Assembly (NCBI RefSeq): GCF_900105185.1
Contig: NZ_FNTJ01000001.1
Span: 2,190,501 to 2,254,500, forward strand
Source of the DNA: Pseudomonas saponiphila
Lineage (GTDB): Bacteria > Pseudomonadota > Gammaproteobacteria > Pseudomonadales > Pseudomonadaceae
Direction of reading: 5' to 3'
DNA length: 64,000 nt
Position 1 is the first letter of the stretch. Each line of letters opens with the position of its first letter. The position numbers and the translations under genes are program-made. Positions 1 to 8,943 of the stretch are shown here, piece after piece. A model generated the notes under the pieces. The model was not told the origin of the DNA. It ran no database searches and worked only from the letters and a program-made list of their open reading frames with translations.

Positions 1-1012
1 GGGCTTGCGGGCGCACGCTGTAGATCAGGCTCTGGCTGGTAACGTGGACCGCCTGCAGGCCCAGGTCGAAAGTGATCACCCCGACGAGCAGGGCCCACAG
101 GGAGGATTGGGTAAAGGCCAGGGGCAACCAGGACAGCAGCATCAGCGCCAAGGCCAGGCCACTGGTCCATTGCGCCAGCCCGCGATCCGCCAGGTGCCCG
201 GCCCGTGCCGCGCCCAGTGCGCCTGCGGCGCCGGCCAGGCCAAACAGCCCGATCTCGGTGTGTGACAGCGACAGCGGTGGGGCGCTCAGGGGCAGCACCA
301 GCGGGGTCCATAAGACCGTGCCGGCAGCGAAGATCAGCATGGCCAGGACCGCCCGGTCGCGCAGGACCTTTTCCTCCTTGAACAACAGCAGCAGCGAGCC
401 GAGCAGTTGCCCGTAGCGCTGCACCGCTGGCGGCTGTTCAGCAGTCGGCAGCACCTTCCACAGGGCCAGGGCCACCAGCAGGGTCAGCCCGGCCGACAGC
501 AGGTACACCGAGCGCCAGCCCGCCAGATCGGCCATGGTGCCGGCCACGGTACGGGCCAGGAGGATGCCCACCACGATGCCGCTGGTGACCATGCCCACCA
601 CCCGTCCGCGCTGGGCGACCGGCGTCAGGTGGGCTGCGTAGGCCACCAGCACCTGGGTCACGACCGCCAGCAGGCCGGTGCAGGCCATGCCCAGTAACAG
701 CCAGGCGCTGCTGGGGGCCAAAGCCACGGTCAACAGGGCCAGGACCGACAGCAGGGTCTGGCTGACGATCAAGCGCCGGCGATTGAGCAGGTCGCCCAGG
801 GGCACCAGCAACAGCAGGCCGAGACCGTAACCCACCTGGGTCAGGGTGATGACGATGCCCACCGTGGCCGGTGCCAGGTCGAAGGCCTGGGCCATGGCGT
901 CCAGCAGCGGTTGGGCGTAGTACACGTTGCCCACCGCCAGCCCGCAGGCCGCGGCGAACAGCAGCACCACCTTGGCTGAAAGTGGCGAGGGGGTTGAGGA
1001 TTCTGATGACAT
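1..1012 (-). CDS. MFS transporter, drug/sugar exporter type (3' end outside window)
   Basis: Inner-membrane major facilitator carrier, probably an exporter. The visible N-terminal 337 residues begin MSSESSTPSPLSAKVV and contain about ten hydrophobic helices. A GDLLNRRR loop after helix 2 matches the MFS signature between TM2 and TM3. The C-terminus lies beyond the window edge. The gene is divergent from the HxlR-type regulator, and a perfect palindrome lies 15 bases upstream of the start, so that regulator very likely controls it. The substrate cannot be read from the sequence; the closest general type is the YnfM/arabinose-efflux-like group of permeases. Confidence 0.85.
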   Translation of the reverse strand, partial: MSSESSTPSPLSAKVVLLFAAACGLAVGNVYYAQPLLDAMAQAFDLAPATVGIVITLTQVGYGLGLLLLVPLGDLLNRRRLIVSQTLLSVLALLTVALAPSSAWLLLGMACTGLLAVVTQVLVAYAAHLTPVAQRGRVVGMVTSGIVVGILLARTVAGTMADLAGWRSVYLLSAGLTLLVALALWKVLPTAEQPPAVQRYGQLLGSLLLLFKEEKVLRDRAVLAMLIFAAGTVLWTPLVLPLSAPPLSLSHTEIGLFGLAGAAGALGAARAGHLADRGLAQWTSGLALALMLLSWLPLAFTQSSLWALLVGVITFDLGLQAVHVTSQSLIYSVRPQA

Positions 1013-1026
1013 GGCGGACTCCGTAT

Positions 1027-1047
1027 CTGGTTTTGTTATAAAACCAG
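1027..1047. promoter_or_regulatory. Inverted-repeat operator between MFS gene and hxlR
   Basis: CTGGTTTT-N5-AAAACCAG, an 8-bp perfect inverted repeat, lies in the 102-bp divergent intergenic region. HxlR-family dimers typically bind such palindromes, so this is the likely operator for both genes (inference). Confidence 0.6.
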
Positions 1048-1114
1048 TTGTACGGTAGTGATCGCGGTTTTATATTGCAACCACTTTTCCGCTGCCTGTC
1101 TGGAGAATCCCAAC

Positions 1115-1561
1115 ATGGTCAAACGCACTAGCCTGCAAGATGCTGAGTGCCCGGTGGCTCGCTCCTTGGACGCCATTGGTGACTGGTGGTCGTTACTGAT
1201 CGTGCGTGATGCCTTCGACGGCATCCGCCGCTTTGGCGAATTCCAGCGCAATCTGGGCATGGCCAAGAACATCCTCGCCGCGCGCCTGCGCACCTTGGTG
1301 GAACACGGGGTGCTGGCGGTTGTGCCAGCCTCCGATGGCAGTTCCTATCAGGAGTACGTGCTGACGGAGAAGGGCAGGGGGCTGTTTCCTCTGATCATTG
1401 GTCTGCGCCAATGGGGCGAGGCGTTTTTCTACAAGGAGGGTGAGGCGCATTCGCGGATGGTCGACCGGGAAACCGGGCAACCGCTGCCGGCACTGGAACT
1501 GCGTACGGCGGATGGGCGCTTGCTGGGGCCGGACGATTGCCTGCGGGTGCCGGCGTCGTGA
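1115..1561 (+). CDS. HxlR-family transcriptional regulator
   Basis: A 148-residue winged-helix DNA-binding protein of the HxlR/YodB type. It has the family pattern of an N-terminal Cys (residue 10, in DAECPVARSLD), a GDWWSLLIVRDAF helix, an RFGEFQRNLGMAKNILAARLRTL recognition region and a wing ending in YVLTEKGR. I chose the ATG at 1115 because TGGAGA lies about 9 bases upstream and the family begins close to this point; an in-frame start at 1058 would run through the operator region. It is divergent from an MFS exporter, which it probably represses together with itself. The single N-terminal Cys could make it redox- or aldehyde-responsive, as in other HxlR proteins (inference). Confidence 0.85.
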   Translation: MVKRTSLQDAECPVARSLDAIGDWWSLLIVRDAFDGIRRFGEFQRNLGMAKNILAARLRTLVEHGVLAVVPASDGSSYQEYVLTEKGRGLFPLIIGLRQWGEAFFYKEGEAHSRMVDRETGQPLPALELRTADGRLLGPDDCLRVPAS

Positions 1562-1567
1562 GCACAT

Positions 1568-1598
1568 GACGACTGCGGGAGCGCTTCCCGCAGTCGTC
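1568..1598. terminator. Perfect 13-bp hairpin between convergent genes
   Basis: GACGACTGCGGGA, loop GCGCT, then TCCCGCAGTCGTC. It lies between the convergent hxlR and carboxypeptidase genes. No T-run follows on either strand, so it is a putative bidirectional terminator or a transcript-end stabiliser. Confidence 0.5.
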
Positions 1599-1606
1599 GG
1601 CATGGC

Positions 1607-2761
1607 TTAGCGCAGGCTGTCCACCAGATCGGCGAGGGTACTCAGCACATCCTTGCCCAGTTGCATGGAGCGCTTGCCGGACCAGCCGGTCAGCGGGTTG
1701 GGGGCATCGTCGTGATCCTTGAAGGGCATCTCCAGGGTCAATGCCAGGCAGTCGTATTTTTCCCCGACGGCGTTGCAGGCCAGGGTCATGTTGGCCTCTC
1801 CGGGATTGTCCCGGGCATAACCGTGGGTGGTCTGGAAATCCCGGGTCTGGTGCTTCAGATGGCTGCGGAAATGCTCCTCGAGTGCCGCCAGCCGTGGCGT
1901 GTAGCCCGGGTTGCCTTCGCAGCCGGCGGTGAACACGTAGGGAATCTCTTCATCGCCGTGCACATCGAGGAACAGGTCGACACCGTACCTTTCCATCTGC
2001 TGCTGGACGAACAGCACTTCGGGGCTGAGCTCCTGGCTGGCGTTCTGCCAGGCGCGATTCAGGTCCTGGCCCTTGGCGTTGGTCCGCAGGTGGCCATGGA
2101 ATGCGCCATCCGGGTTCATGTTCGGCACCAGGTACAGATCGGCCTTGGCCAGCAGTGCATTGAGTTCCGGGTCGTCCCGATGCTGCAGGCGCTCGATCAC
2201 GCCTTCCATGAACCACTCGGCCATATGCTCGCCGGGGTGCTGCTGGGCGATGATCCACAGTTTGCGCCGGCCTTGCTCGCCGCTGCCTTTGCGTAGCAGC
2301 TGGATGTCCCGGCCTTCGACGCTTTTGCCCACGGCCAGCAATTGGGTCCCGGCCTTGCTCAAGGCCTGGTCGATCAGCCAGTCGTGGCGTCCGCGGCTGT
2401 AGGGCTCGAAGTAGGCGAACCAGGCGTGGGTCTGGGTGGCTTCCAGATTGAAGCGCAGGGCGTCGCCTTCGAAGATCGTCGGTACGCGAAACCAGTTCAC
2501 ATGGTCATAGGAAGCAACAGCCTGGTAGCCGGTCCAGGCCTTGTTGTAGGAGGACTGGCTGGCATTGGTCAGGCGGAACCAGTGTTCCTGGCCGACATGC
2601 AGGCCGCTGACCTTGAAGTGAAACCACTGGAAATGCGGGCTCTGGGTATCCGGGCGGATGGCCAGCAGGGCTTGCAGTGGATTGCTGATGTCCAGCACTT
2701 TGATGTTGCCACTGTCGAAATCGGCAGTGATTTGAAACGAAGTGTGATTGCCCACGGTCAT
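1607..2761 (-). CDS. M14-family zinc carboxypeptidase, cytosolic type
   Basis: A 384-residue metallopeptidase with no signal peptide. An N-terminal beta-sandwich-like domain (about 1-120) precedes the M14 catalytic domain. Zinc ligands are H175 and E178 in the HPGE motif and H268 in DVHGDEE. NPDG lies at about 216-219, and the probable catalytic Glu is E344 in LTLEMPF. This arrangement matches bacterial cytosolic (CCP-like) carboxypeptidases, which remove C-terminal residues from peptides or proteins. The true substrate is unknown. It appears to be a single-gene transcript, convergent with hxlR. Confidence 0.85.
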   Translation of the reverse strand: MTVGNHTSFQITADFDSGNIKVLDISNPLQALLAIRPDTQSPHFQWFHFKVSGLHVGQEHWFRLTNASQSSYNKAWTGYQAVASYDHVNWFRVPTIFEGDALRFNLEATQTHAWFAYFEPYSRGRHDWLIDQALSKAGTQLLAVGKSVEGRDIQLLRKGSGEQGRRKLWIIAQQHPGEHMAEWFMEGVIERLQHRDDPELNALLAKADLYLVPNMNPDGAFHGHLRTNAKGQDLNRAWQNASQELSPEVLFVQQQMERYGVDLFLDVHGDEEIPYVFTAGCEGNPGYTPRLAALEEHFRSHLKHQTRDFQTTHGYARDNPGEANMTLACNAVGEKYDCLALTLEMPFKDHDDAPNPLTGWSGKRSMQLGKDVLSTLADLVDSLR

Positions 2762-3017
2762 GTTCGGTTCCTGTACAGGATTGTTATGACCGTCACTCTA
2801 CACACTGGAGAAGGTAATAGAAGGGGGGGGCGTCGTCCTTGACGCCGAAGCAGCTTAGTGGCTATGCGATTGATTCTCAAGCGCTACTTTTTTCTTTGCC
2901 CGGAGCGTGGCGTCTGGCGCTGACTTGCAAAAGGACATTCTTTTGCTATCATCGCCGCCATTATTTTTAGCGGCACCCACGTCTTCATTAGCCTGAAGCC
3001 AAGCCAGAAAAACTGGC
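2762..3017. other. Intergenic region upstream of the carboxypeptidase
   Basis: No convincing gene. It holds a tract of eight G (2823-2830) and a small GGCGTC/GACGCC hairpin just after it. A hairpin-forming GCCAG/CTGGC lies at 3004-3016 beyond the PrrF terminator. An open frame antisense to PrrF here has no family features. Confidence 0.4.
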
Positions 3018-3046
3018 AAAAAAAAGACCCGGCAAAAAGCCGGGTC
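3018..3046 (-). terminator. PrrF intrinsic terminator
   Basis: Eight-bp stem GACCCGGC/GCCGGGTC (3026-3033 with 3039-3046), 5-nt loop, and eight U on the minus strand from 3025 down to 3018. Confidence 0.9.
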
Positions 3047-3132
3047 AAAAACCGTGATTAGCCTGATGAGGAGATAATCCAAAGGTCCGACCTAAGGTCC
3101 TTTGGGTTATCGACCGATCTCGCGATCAGCTG
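3018..3132 (-). ncRNA. prrF: PrrF iron-responsive small RNA
   Basis: Read on the minus strand, about 115 nt. It starts near CCAGCTGATCGCGAG and contains the ATTATCTCCTCATCAGG and CTAATCACGG blocks that I recognise as the conserved target-pairing core of Pseudomonas PrrF. It ends in the GACCCGGC-AAAAA-GCCGGGTC hairpin (3026-3046) followed by eight U (3018-3025). The Fur box and promoter sit immediately upstream. In pseudomonads PrrF is made under iron starvation and, with Hfq, silences iron-using proteins such as SodB and TCA-cycle enzymes. A second, separate PrrF copy is expected elsewhere, as in non-aeruginosa pseudomonads. Confidence 0.9.
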
Positions 3133-3138
3133 GATGCA

Positions 3139-3166
3139 ATAATAATCATTATCATTTGCAAGTCAA
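3139..3166 (-). promoter_or_regulatory. prrF promoter with overlapping Fur box
   Basis: Minus-strand -35 TTGACT (3161-3166), 16-bp spacer and -10 TATTAT (3139-3144). The Fur 7-1-7 match TGATAAT-G-ATTATTA (3140-3154) lies over the -10 and spacer; it differs from the consensus at the centre base and one other. Fe-Fur binding here would block polymerase, giving the iron repression known for PrrF. Confidence 0.85.
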
Positions 3167-3252
3167 ATGATTTTCCTCGTGTCCCGGTAAATAATCCGCC
3201 CTTCTTGCCTTGCCCTCTTGCCCACCCTCCTGTCGGGAAGGGCGCAGGCCTC

Positions 3253-3600
3253 CTAGCTTGATCCACAACGCTGGCATTCCAGGCACTTGTCCACCAGGGC
3301 CTTGGCCAGGTCGATCATGTGCACCACCGAAAATGCCAGGTCACGATTGGCACCCCGCAGATTGTTGGCGGCGTCATAGGCGGTGGCCGCTGCACAGCGC
3401 AATAGATCGGATGCATGGATCATGGCTTCCTCACTGCTCAGGCTGCGTCTGATCTCGAAAAACTTTTCATCCTTGCTTGGCTCGGTAATGGCGGGTTTCA
3501 AGTAGTAGTCCATCGCTCGCCGTGCCGCATCGCTATCCTTGAGTGCGTTGAATGTGGCCTCTGTATCGAATTCCTGCACATCCTTGCTGCTTGTGTTCAT
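3253..3600 (-). CDS. Small Pseudomonas-restricted protein, DUF6124/DUF3077-like
   Basis: 115 residues, no signal peptide or membrane segment. DSDAARRAMDYYLKP near residue 22 and EEAMIHASDLLRCAAATAYDAANNL in the middle resemble the DUF6124/DUF3077 families, known almost only from Pseudomonas and without assigned function. The C-terminus carries a C-x2-C-x2-C cluster (CLECQRC) just before the end. It is divergent from the LexA-like regulator, sharing a 133-bp promoter region with repeated ACGTATTGT motifs, so it may be a target of that regulator. Function unknown; the family call is by recognition only. Confidence 0.65.
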   Translation of the reverse strand: MNTSSKDVQEFDTEATFNALKDSDAARRAMDYYLKPAITEPSKDEKFFEIRRSLSSEEAMIHASDLLRCAAATAYDAANNLRGANRDLAFSVVHMIDLAKALVDKCLECQRCGSS

Positions 3601-3653
3601 GAAGTGTTCTGCCCTGATGGTGATAAGGAGAGAGGGGTAGGAACGATGTTAAT

Positions 3654-3726
3654 ACGTATTGTAATTGTGACGAGATTTCAAATACTACAACTTGTGTGTT
3701 GAGGCGGGGAATACACAACGTATTGT
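3654..3726. promoter_or_regulatory. Candidate operator repeats for the LexA-like regulator
   Basis: ACGTATTGT occurs twice in direct orientation (3654-3662 and 3718-3726). The first lies in the palindrome AATACGTATT (3651-3660). Both are in the divergent promoter region, and the second ends 7 bases before the regulator's ATG, so autorepression is plausible. Confidence 0.4.
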
Positions 3727-3733
3727 TCGGCCC

Positions 3734-4399
3734 ATGGACAAATGGATCGAGTTGGTTAAAGCCAACATGAAAGGCCGCAAGGTCACACAGGAAAAACTCG
3801 CCGAGCGTCTGGGCATGTCTCAAGGTGGCATCGGTCATTGGTTGAGCAAGCGTCGCCAGCCGAAGATCGAAGACATGAACCGGGTGCTCGAAGAGATCGG
3901 CATGGGCTTTCTTGAAGTTGCCCTGGTGGTCCGCGAGAAACCCATGCTCGGCGATGATGGCGAACCCCTGGTGGAGGAGCCTTCCTTGCAGCACAAGTAC
4001 AACCCGTATTTCCGGTATCCGGTCAGTGATTGGCGGGAGGTCGGAGAAGTCCGGGAAAGTGGCCAGTCGGCCTATGTCCCCGAGCGTTATGAGCTTTCCG
4101 ATTATCAGGCGCAGGGGGCGGCCTTCTGGTTAGTAGTGGTCGGTGACGCGATGATCGCCCCCAGCGGCCTGAGCATCAGCCAGGGCATGCTGATCCTGGT
4201 GGACCCGGCCGTTGCTGCCGAGCCTGGGAAGTTGCTGGTCGTGCAGTGTCCCGGGAATGACGAGGCGATCTTCCGCAAGTTGGTACAAGAGGGCGGCCAG
4301 CGTTATCTGGTACCACTCAATCCCACTTATCCGAAGATGCTCTACAGCGACGAGTGCCGGGTTATTGGTGTAGTCGTACAAGCAACTGCGAAGTTTTAA
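3734..4399 (+). CDS. LexA/PrtR-like HTH regulator with inactivated S24 peptidase domain
   Basis: 221 residues: Cro/CI-type helix-turn-helix (about 1-60), linker, then an S24/LexA-type C-terminal domain (about 90-221) resembling P. aeruginosa PrtR (VGDxMxAPxGLSI, LVPLNPTYP, VIGVVV). In active family members the nucleophile is Ser in GDSM, the general base is Lys in (F/V)KKL, and the scissile bond is Ala-Gly. Here they read GDAM (Ala139), FRKL (Arg181) and V103-G104. The fold is kept but self-cleavage should be lost, so it cannot respond to RecA in the usual way. ATG 3734 fits the family N-terminus, though no good ribosome binding site is seen; an upstream TTG at 3692 is less likely. Flanked by a DUF6124-like gene and not by a prophage. 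Confidence 0.85.
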   Translation: MDKWIELVKANMKGRKVTQEKLAERLGMSQGGIGHWLSKRRQPKIEDMNRVLEEIGMGFLEVALVVREKPMLGDDGEPLVEEPSLQHKYNPYFRYPVSDWREVGEVRESGQSAYVPERYELSDYQAQGAAFWLVVVGDAMIAPSGLSISQGMLILVDPAVAAEPGKLLVVQCPGNDEAIFRKLVQEGGQRYLVPLNPTYPKMLYSDECRVIGVVVQATAKF

Positions 4400-4410
4400 C
4401 TTCTTTGAAG

Positions 4411-4446
4411 AGCCCCTTCCTACAAATAGAAAGGGGCTTTCTTATT
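4411..4446 (+). terminator. Intrinsic terminator after the LexA-like gene
   Basis: Stem AGCCCCTT (4411-4418) with AAGGGGCT (4431-4438), 12-nt loop, then TTTCTTATT. Lies 11 bases after the stop codon and just before the convergent liuD. Confidence 0.8.
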
Positions 4447-4453
4447 GATAAAG

Positions 4454-6400
4454 TTACTCCAACTCCACCAACGCACTGCCTTCGCTGACCATTTCACCTT
4501 CCTGGCAGTACAGGGCCTTGACGACTCCGGCCTGGGGCGCGCGGATGCTGTGCTCCATCTTCATTGCTTCCAGTACCACCAGTTGCGCACCGGCCTCGAC
4601 GCTTTGTCCGACGCTGACCAGCACCCGCACGATGCTGCCATTCATCGGTGCCGTGAGCCCGCCATGCTGACTGTGGCTGGCATCGGCCGCGGCGATCGGG
4701 TCGTAGGCGGTGATGGCGTGCATGTCGCCCTGCCAGTGCAGGTACAGGGTATCGCCACGACGAATGGCGCGATGTTCACGACGCAGTCCCTGTTGCTCGA
4801 CCCACAGGCGCTCGTTCTGCAACTGATAGGCGGGCGAATGGGCCCCAAGGCTGATGGCCCGGTCCTGGCCGGCACAGCTCAGGTGCAGGCTGGTCTGGGC
4901 CGGCAGGCCGCTGCGCCAGCCGTTGAGCGTCGACCAGGGCGATTGGGGATCGTCAGCGCGCGTGCGCTGCGGCTGACTTTGCGCAAAGGCCTGGGCCGCC
5001 GCCTGCCAGAAGTCCGTAGTCAATTCGCTTGGCGCTGGCAGGAGTTGCTCCTGATAGCGTGGGATAAATCCGGTATCCAGTTGCGCTTGAGCAAATGCCG
5101 GATGGGCAATGATGCGCCGCAGGAACGCCAGGTTGGTTTTCAGGCCGCCGATGGCGAACTCGTCGAGCATGCTCAATAGCCGGAGGCGGGCCTGTTCGCG
5201 GTTCTCGCCCCAGGCGATCAGTTTGCCCAGCATCGGATCGTAGAAGGGCGACACGCTGTCGCCTTCCTCGACCCCACTGTCCACCCGGCGTCCCGGTCCG
5301 GCGGCGGACTCCTGATACAAATCGAGGCGGCCGGTGGCCGGCAGAAAATCATTGCCCGGATCTTCAGCGTAGAGGCGTACTTCAATGGCATGCCCCAGCA
5401 GCGGGACCTGTTCCTGGCTGATGGGCAGGGCTTCACCCTGGGCCACGCGTATTTGCCAGGCCACCAGATCGAGCCCGGTAATGGCTTCGGTAACCGGGTG
5501 TTCCACCTGCAGCCGGGTATTCATCTCCATGAAGAAGAATTCGCCGCGGGCGTCCAGAAGAAACTCCACGGTGCCGGCGCCGACATAGCCGATGGCCTGA
5601 GCGGCACGCACCGCCGCCTCGCCCATGGCCTTGCGCAGCTCGGGGCTCAGGCCCGGAGCGGGGGCTTCCTCGACTACTTTCTGGTGGCGGCGCTGAATCG
5701 AACAGTCGCGCTCGTTGAGGTACAGGCAGTGGCCGTGTTGGTCGGCAAATACCTGGATCTCCACGTGCCGTGGCTTGAGCAGGTACTTTTCCACCAGCAT
5801 CCGCGAGTCGCCGAAGGACGACAGGGCTTCGCGCTGCGCCGAGGCCAGGGCTTCAGCCAGTTGGCTGACGTCCTCGACCACCTTCATGCCCTTGCCGCCA
5901 CCGCCGGCGGTGGCCTTGAGCAGCACCGGGTAGCCGATGCGCTCGGCGGCGCTACGGAAGGTGTCCAGGTCCTGGGCTTCGCCGTGATAACCCGGCACCA
6001 ACGGCACCCCGGCGGTTTCCATCAGCGCCTTGGCCGCTGATTTACTGCCCATGGCGTCGATGGCCGAGGCGGGCGGCCCCAGAAAGATCAGGCCCGCCGC
6101 TTCAATGGCTCGGGCAAAACCGGCGTTCTCCGAGAGAAAGCCGTAGCCAGGGTGAATGGCCTGGGCGCCGCTGGCTTTGGCGGCGGCGATGAGCTTATCG
6201 ATCTGCAGGTAGCTGTCGACGGCCTTGCTGCCGCCCAGATCGACACGGATATCCGCCTCGCGGCTGTGCCGGGCGTCACGGTCGGTGGCACTGTGCACGG
6301 CCACGGTGGTCAGGCCCAGGGCCTTGGCGGTGCGCATCACCCGGCAGGCGATTTCGCCGCGGTTGGCCACCAGCAGGGTGTCTAGAACAGGGGCGCTCAT
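4454..6400 (-). CDS. liuD: Methylcrotonyl-CoA carboxylase, biotin-carrying alpha subunit
   Basis: 648 residues. Biotin carboxylase domain (about 1-450: LLVANRGEIACRV start, GGGGKGMKVV ATP loop, ERDCSIQRRHQKVVEEAPAP, EMNTRLQVEHPVTE) followed by a linker and a C-terminal biotinyl domain with EAMKMEH (biotin-accepting Lys about 614). With LiuB it converts 3-methylcrotonyl-CoA to 3-methylglutaconyl-CoA in leucine breakdown. Last gene of liuABCD; its start overlaps the liuC stop by 4 bases, indicating translational coupling. Pairing with a LiuB-type carboxyltransferase and a crotonase separates it from acetyl- or propionyl-CoA carboxylase alpha subunits. Confidence 0.95.
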   Translation of the reverse strand: MSAPVLDTLLVANRGEIACRVMRTAKALGLTTVAVHSATDRDARHSREADIRVDLGGSKAVDSYLQIDKLIAAAKASGAQAIHPGYGFLSENAGFARAIEAAGLIFLGPPASAIDAMGSKSAAKALMETAGVPLVPGYHGEAQDLDTFRSAAERIGYPVLLKATAGGGGKGMKVVEDVSQLAEALASAQREALSSFGDSRMLVEKYLLKPRHVEIQVFADQHGHCLYLNERDCSIQRRHQKVVEEAPAPGLSPELRKAMGEAAVRAAQAIGYVGAGTVEFLLDARGEFFFMEMNTRLQVEHPVTEAITGLDLVAWQIRVAQGEALPISQEQVPLLGHAIEVRLYAEDPGNDFLPATGRLDLYQESAAGPGRRVDSGVEEGDSVSPFYDPMLGKLIAWGENREQARLRLLSMLDEFAIGGLKTNLAFLRRIIAHPAFAQAQLDTGFIPRYQEQLLPAPSELTTDFWQAAAQAFAQSQPQRTRADDPQSPWSTLNGWRSGLPAQTSLHLSCAGQDRAISLGAHSPAYQLQNERLWVEQQGLRREHRAIRRGDTLYLHWQGDMHAITAYDPIAAADASHSQHGGLTAPMNGSIVRVLVSVGQSVEAGAQLVVLEAMKMEHSIRAPQAGVVKALYCQEGEMVSEGSALVELE

Positions 6401-7215
6401 GAGCGGGGCTCCTTGGTGGTGGTCGCGGACTGCCAGCTGGGCGGGCGTTTGTCGAGAAACGCCCGCAGGCCTTCCTGGCCTTCGGCGCTGACCCGGATGC
6501 GCGCGATGGCGTTCTCACAATAGCGGCGCAGAGCTGTGGTCAGCGCGCCGTTGCCGACTTCCCGCAACAGGTCCTTGCTGGCGCGCATGGCCTGGGGACT
6601 GTTGAGCAGCAGGTTGTCGATCCATTGGCTCACTTGCTGTTCCAGCGTGTCAGCCGGGTAGCTTTCCGCCAGCAAGCCGATGTCCCGCGCGCGCTGGCCG
6701 CCAAAGCGCTCGGCGGTGAGGGCATAGCGCCGGGCAGCGCGTTCACCGATGGCCTGGACCACGAACGGGCTGATGACCGCCGGCGCCAGGCCGATACGCA
6801 CTTCCGACAGGCAGAACTGGGCATCGTCGGTGCCGATGGCCATGTCGCAGCAACTGATCAGGCCCAGGGCGCCGCCGAAGGCTGCGCCTTGCACCACGGC
6901 CAGGGTGGGGATTTTCAGTTTGGCCAGGTTGTACATCAGCTCCGCCAGTTCCCGGGCGTCGTCGAGGTTGGTCTGGTAGTCGAGTTCCGCCGACTGCTGC
7001 ATCCAGGCCAGGTCTGCGCCGGCGCTGAAGTGCTTGCCGCGTCCGCGCAGCAACAGGAAACGCAGGCTCGGGTCGGCCTGGACCTGATCCAGGGCGAGGA
7101 TCAGCTCGCGGATCATCTCGGCGTTGAAGGCGTTGTTCTTGGTTTCGCGGCTGAGCCACAGGGTGGCGAAGCCACGGGGGTCGCGCAGCAGTTCCAGGGT
7201 ATTGAAGTCGCTCAT
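6397..7215 (-). CDS. liuC: 3-methylglutaconyl-CoA hydratase (crotonase family)
   Basis: 272 residues, cytosolic enoyl-CoA hydratase fold. The oxyanion-hole segments GKHFSAGADLAWM (about residue 60) and GAAFGGALGLISCCDMAIG (about 110), and the catalytic Glu region CLSEVRIGLAPAVISPFVV (about 135), are present. It hydrates 3-methylglutaconyl-CoA to HMG-CoA, the step between LiuBD and LiuE. It sits 17 bases after liuB and overlaps liuD, so cotranscription is nearly certain. Position in the operon supports the liuC assignment over a general enoyl-CoA hydratase. Confidence 0.93.
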   Translation of the reverse strand: MSDFNTLELLRDPRGFATLWLSRETKNNAFNAEMIRELILALDQVQADPSLRFLLLRGRGKHFSAGADLAWMQQSAELDYQTNLDDARELAELMYNLAKLKIPTLAVVQGAAFGGALGLISCCDMAIGTDDAQFCLSEVRIGLAPAVISPFVVQAIGERAARRYALTAERFGGQRARDIGLLAESYPADTLEQQVSQWIDNLLLNSPQAMRASKDLLREVGNGALTTALRRYCENAIARIRVSAEGQEGLRAFLDKRPPSWQSATTTKEPRS

Positions 7216-7232
7216 GTTCTTCTCGCGCAGGA

Positions 7233-8837
<1,605 letters not shown>

Positions 8838-8850
8838 CGGAGGGCCTACG

Positions 8851-8938
8851 GCAGCTTCAAGCGACACGCTTCAAGCTGCAAAAGTAAGTCGGTATCACGG
8901 CAGCGTTGGCTTGCCGCTGGTAGCTCGCCACTTGCGGC
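8851..8938. repeat. REP-like inverted repeats in the liuA-liuB spacer
   Basis: GCAGCTTCAAGCG (8851-8863) and CGCTTCAAGCTGC (8867-8879) form a 13-bp hairpin with one mismatch. A second imperfect hairpin, GCCGCTGG...CCActtGCGGC, follows within about 8914-8938. Such GC-rich palindromes are typical Pseudomonas intergenic REPs and may stabilise or attenuate the liuA part of the message. Confidence 0.5.
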
Positions 8939-8943
8939 TGCTC

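Noticed and set aside
2855..3082. 75-codon minus-strand frame across the PrrF region
   Set aside because: Reads through the sRNA terminator and core; no family resemblance. PrrF explains the conservation.
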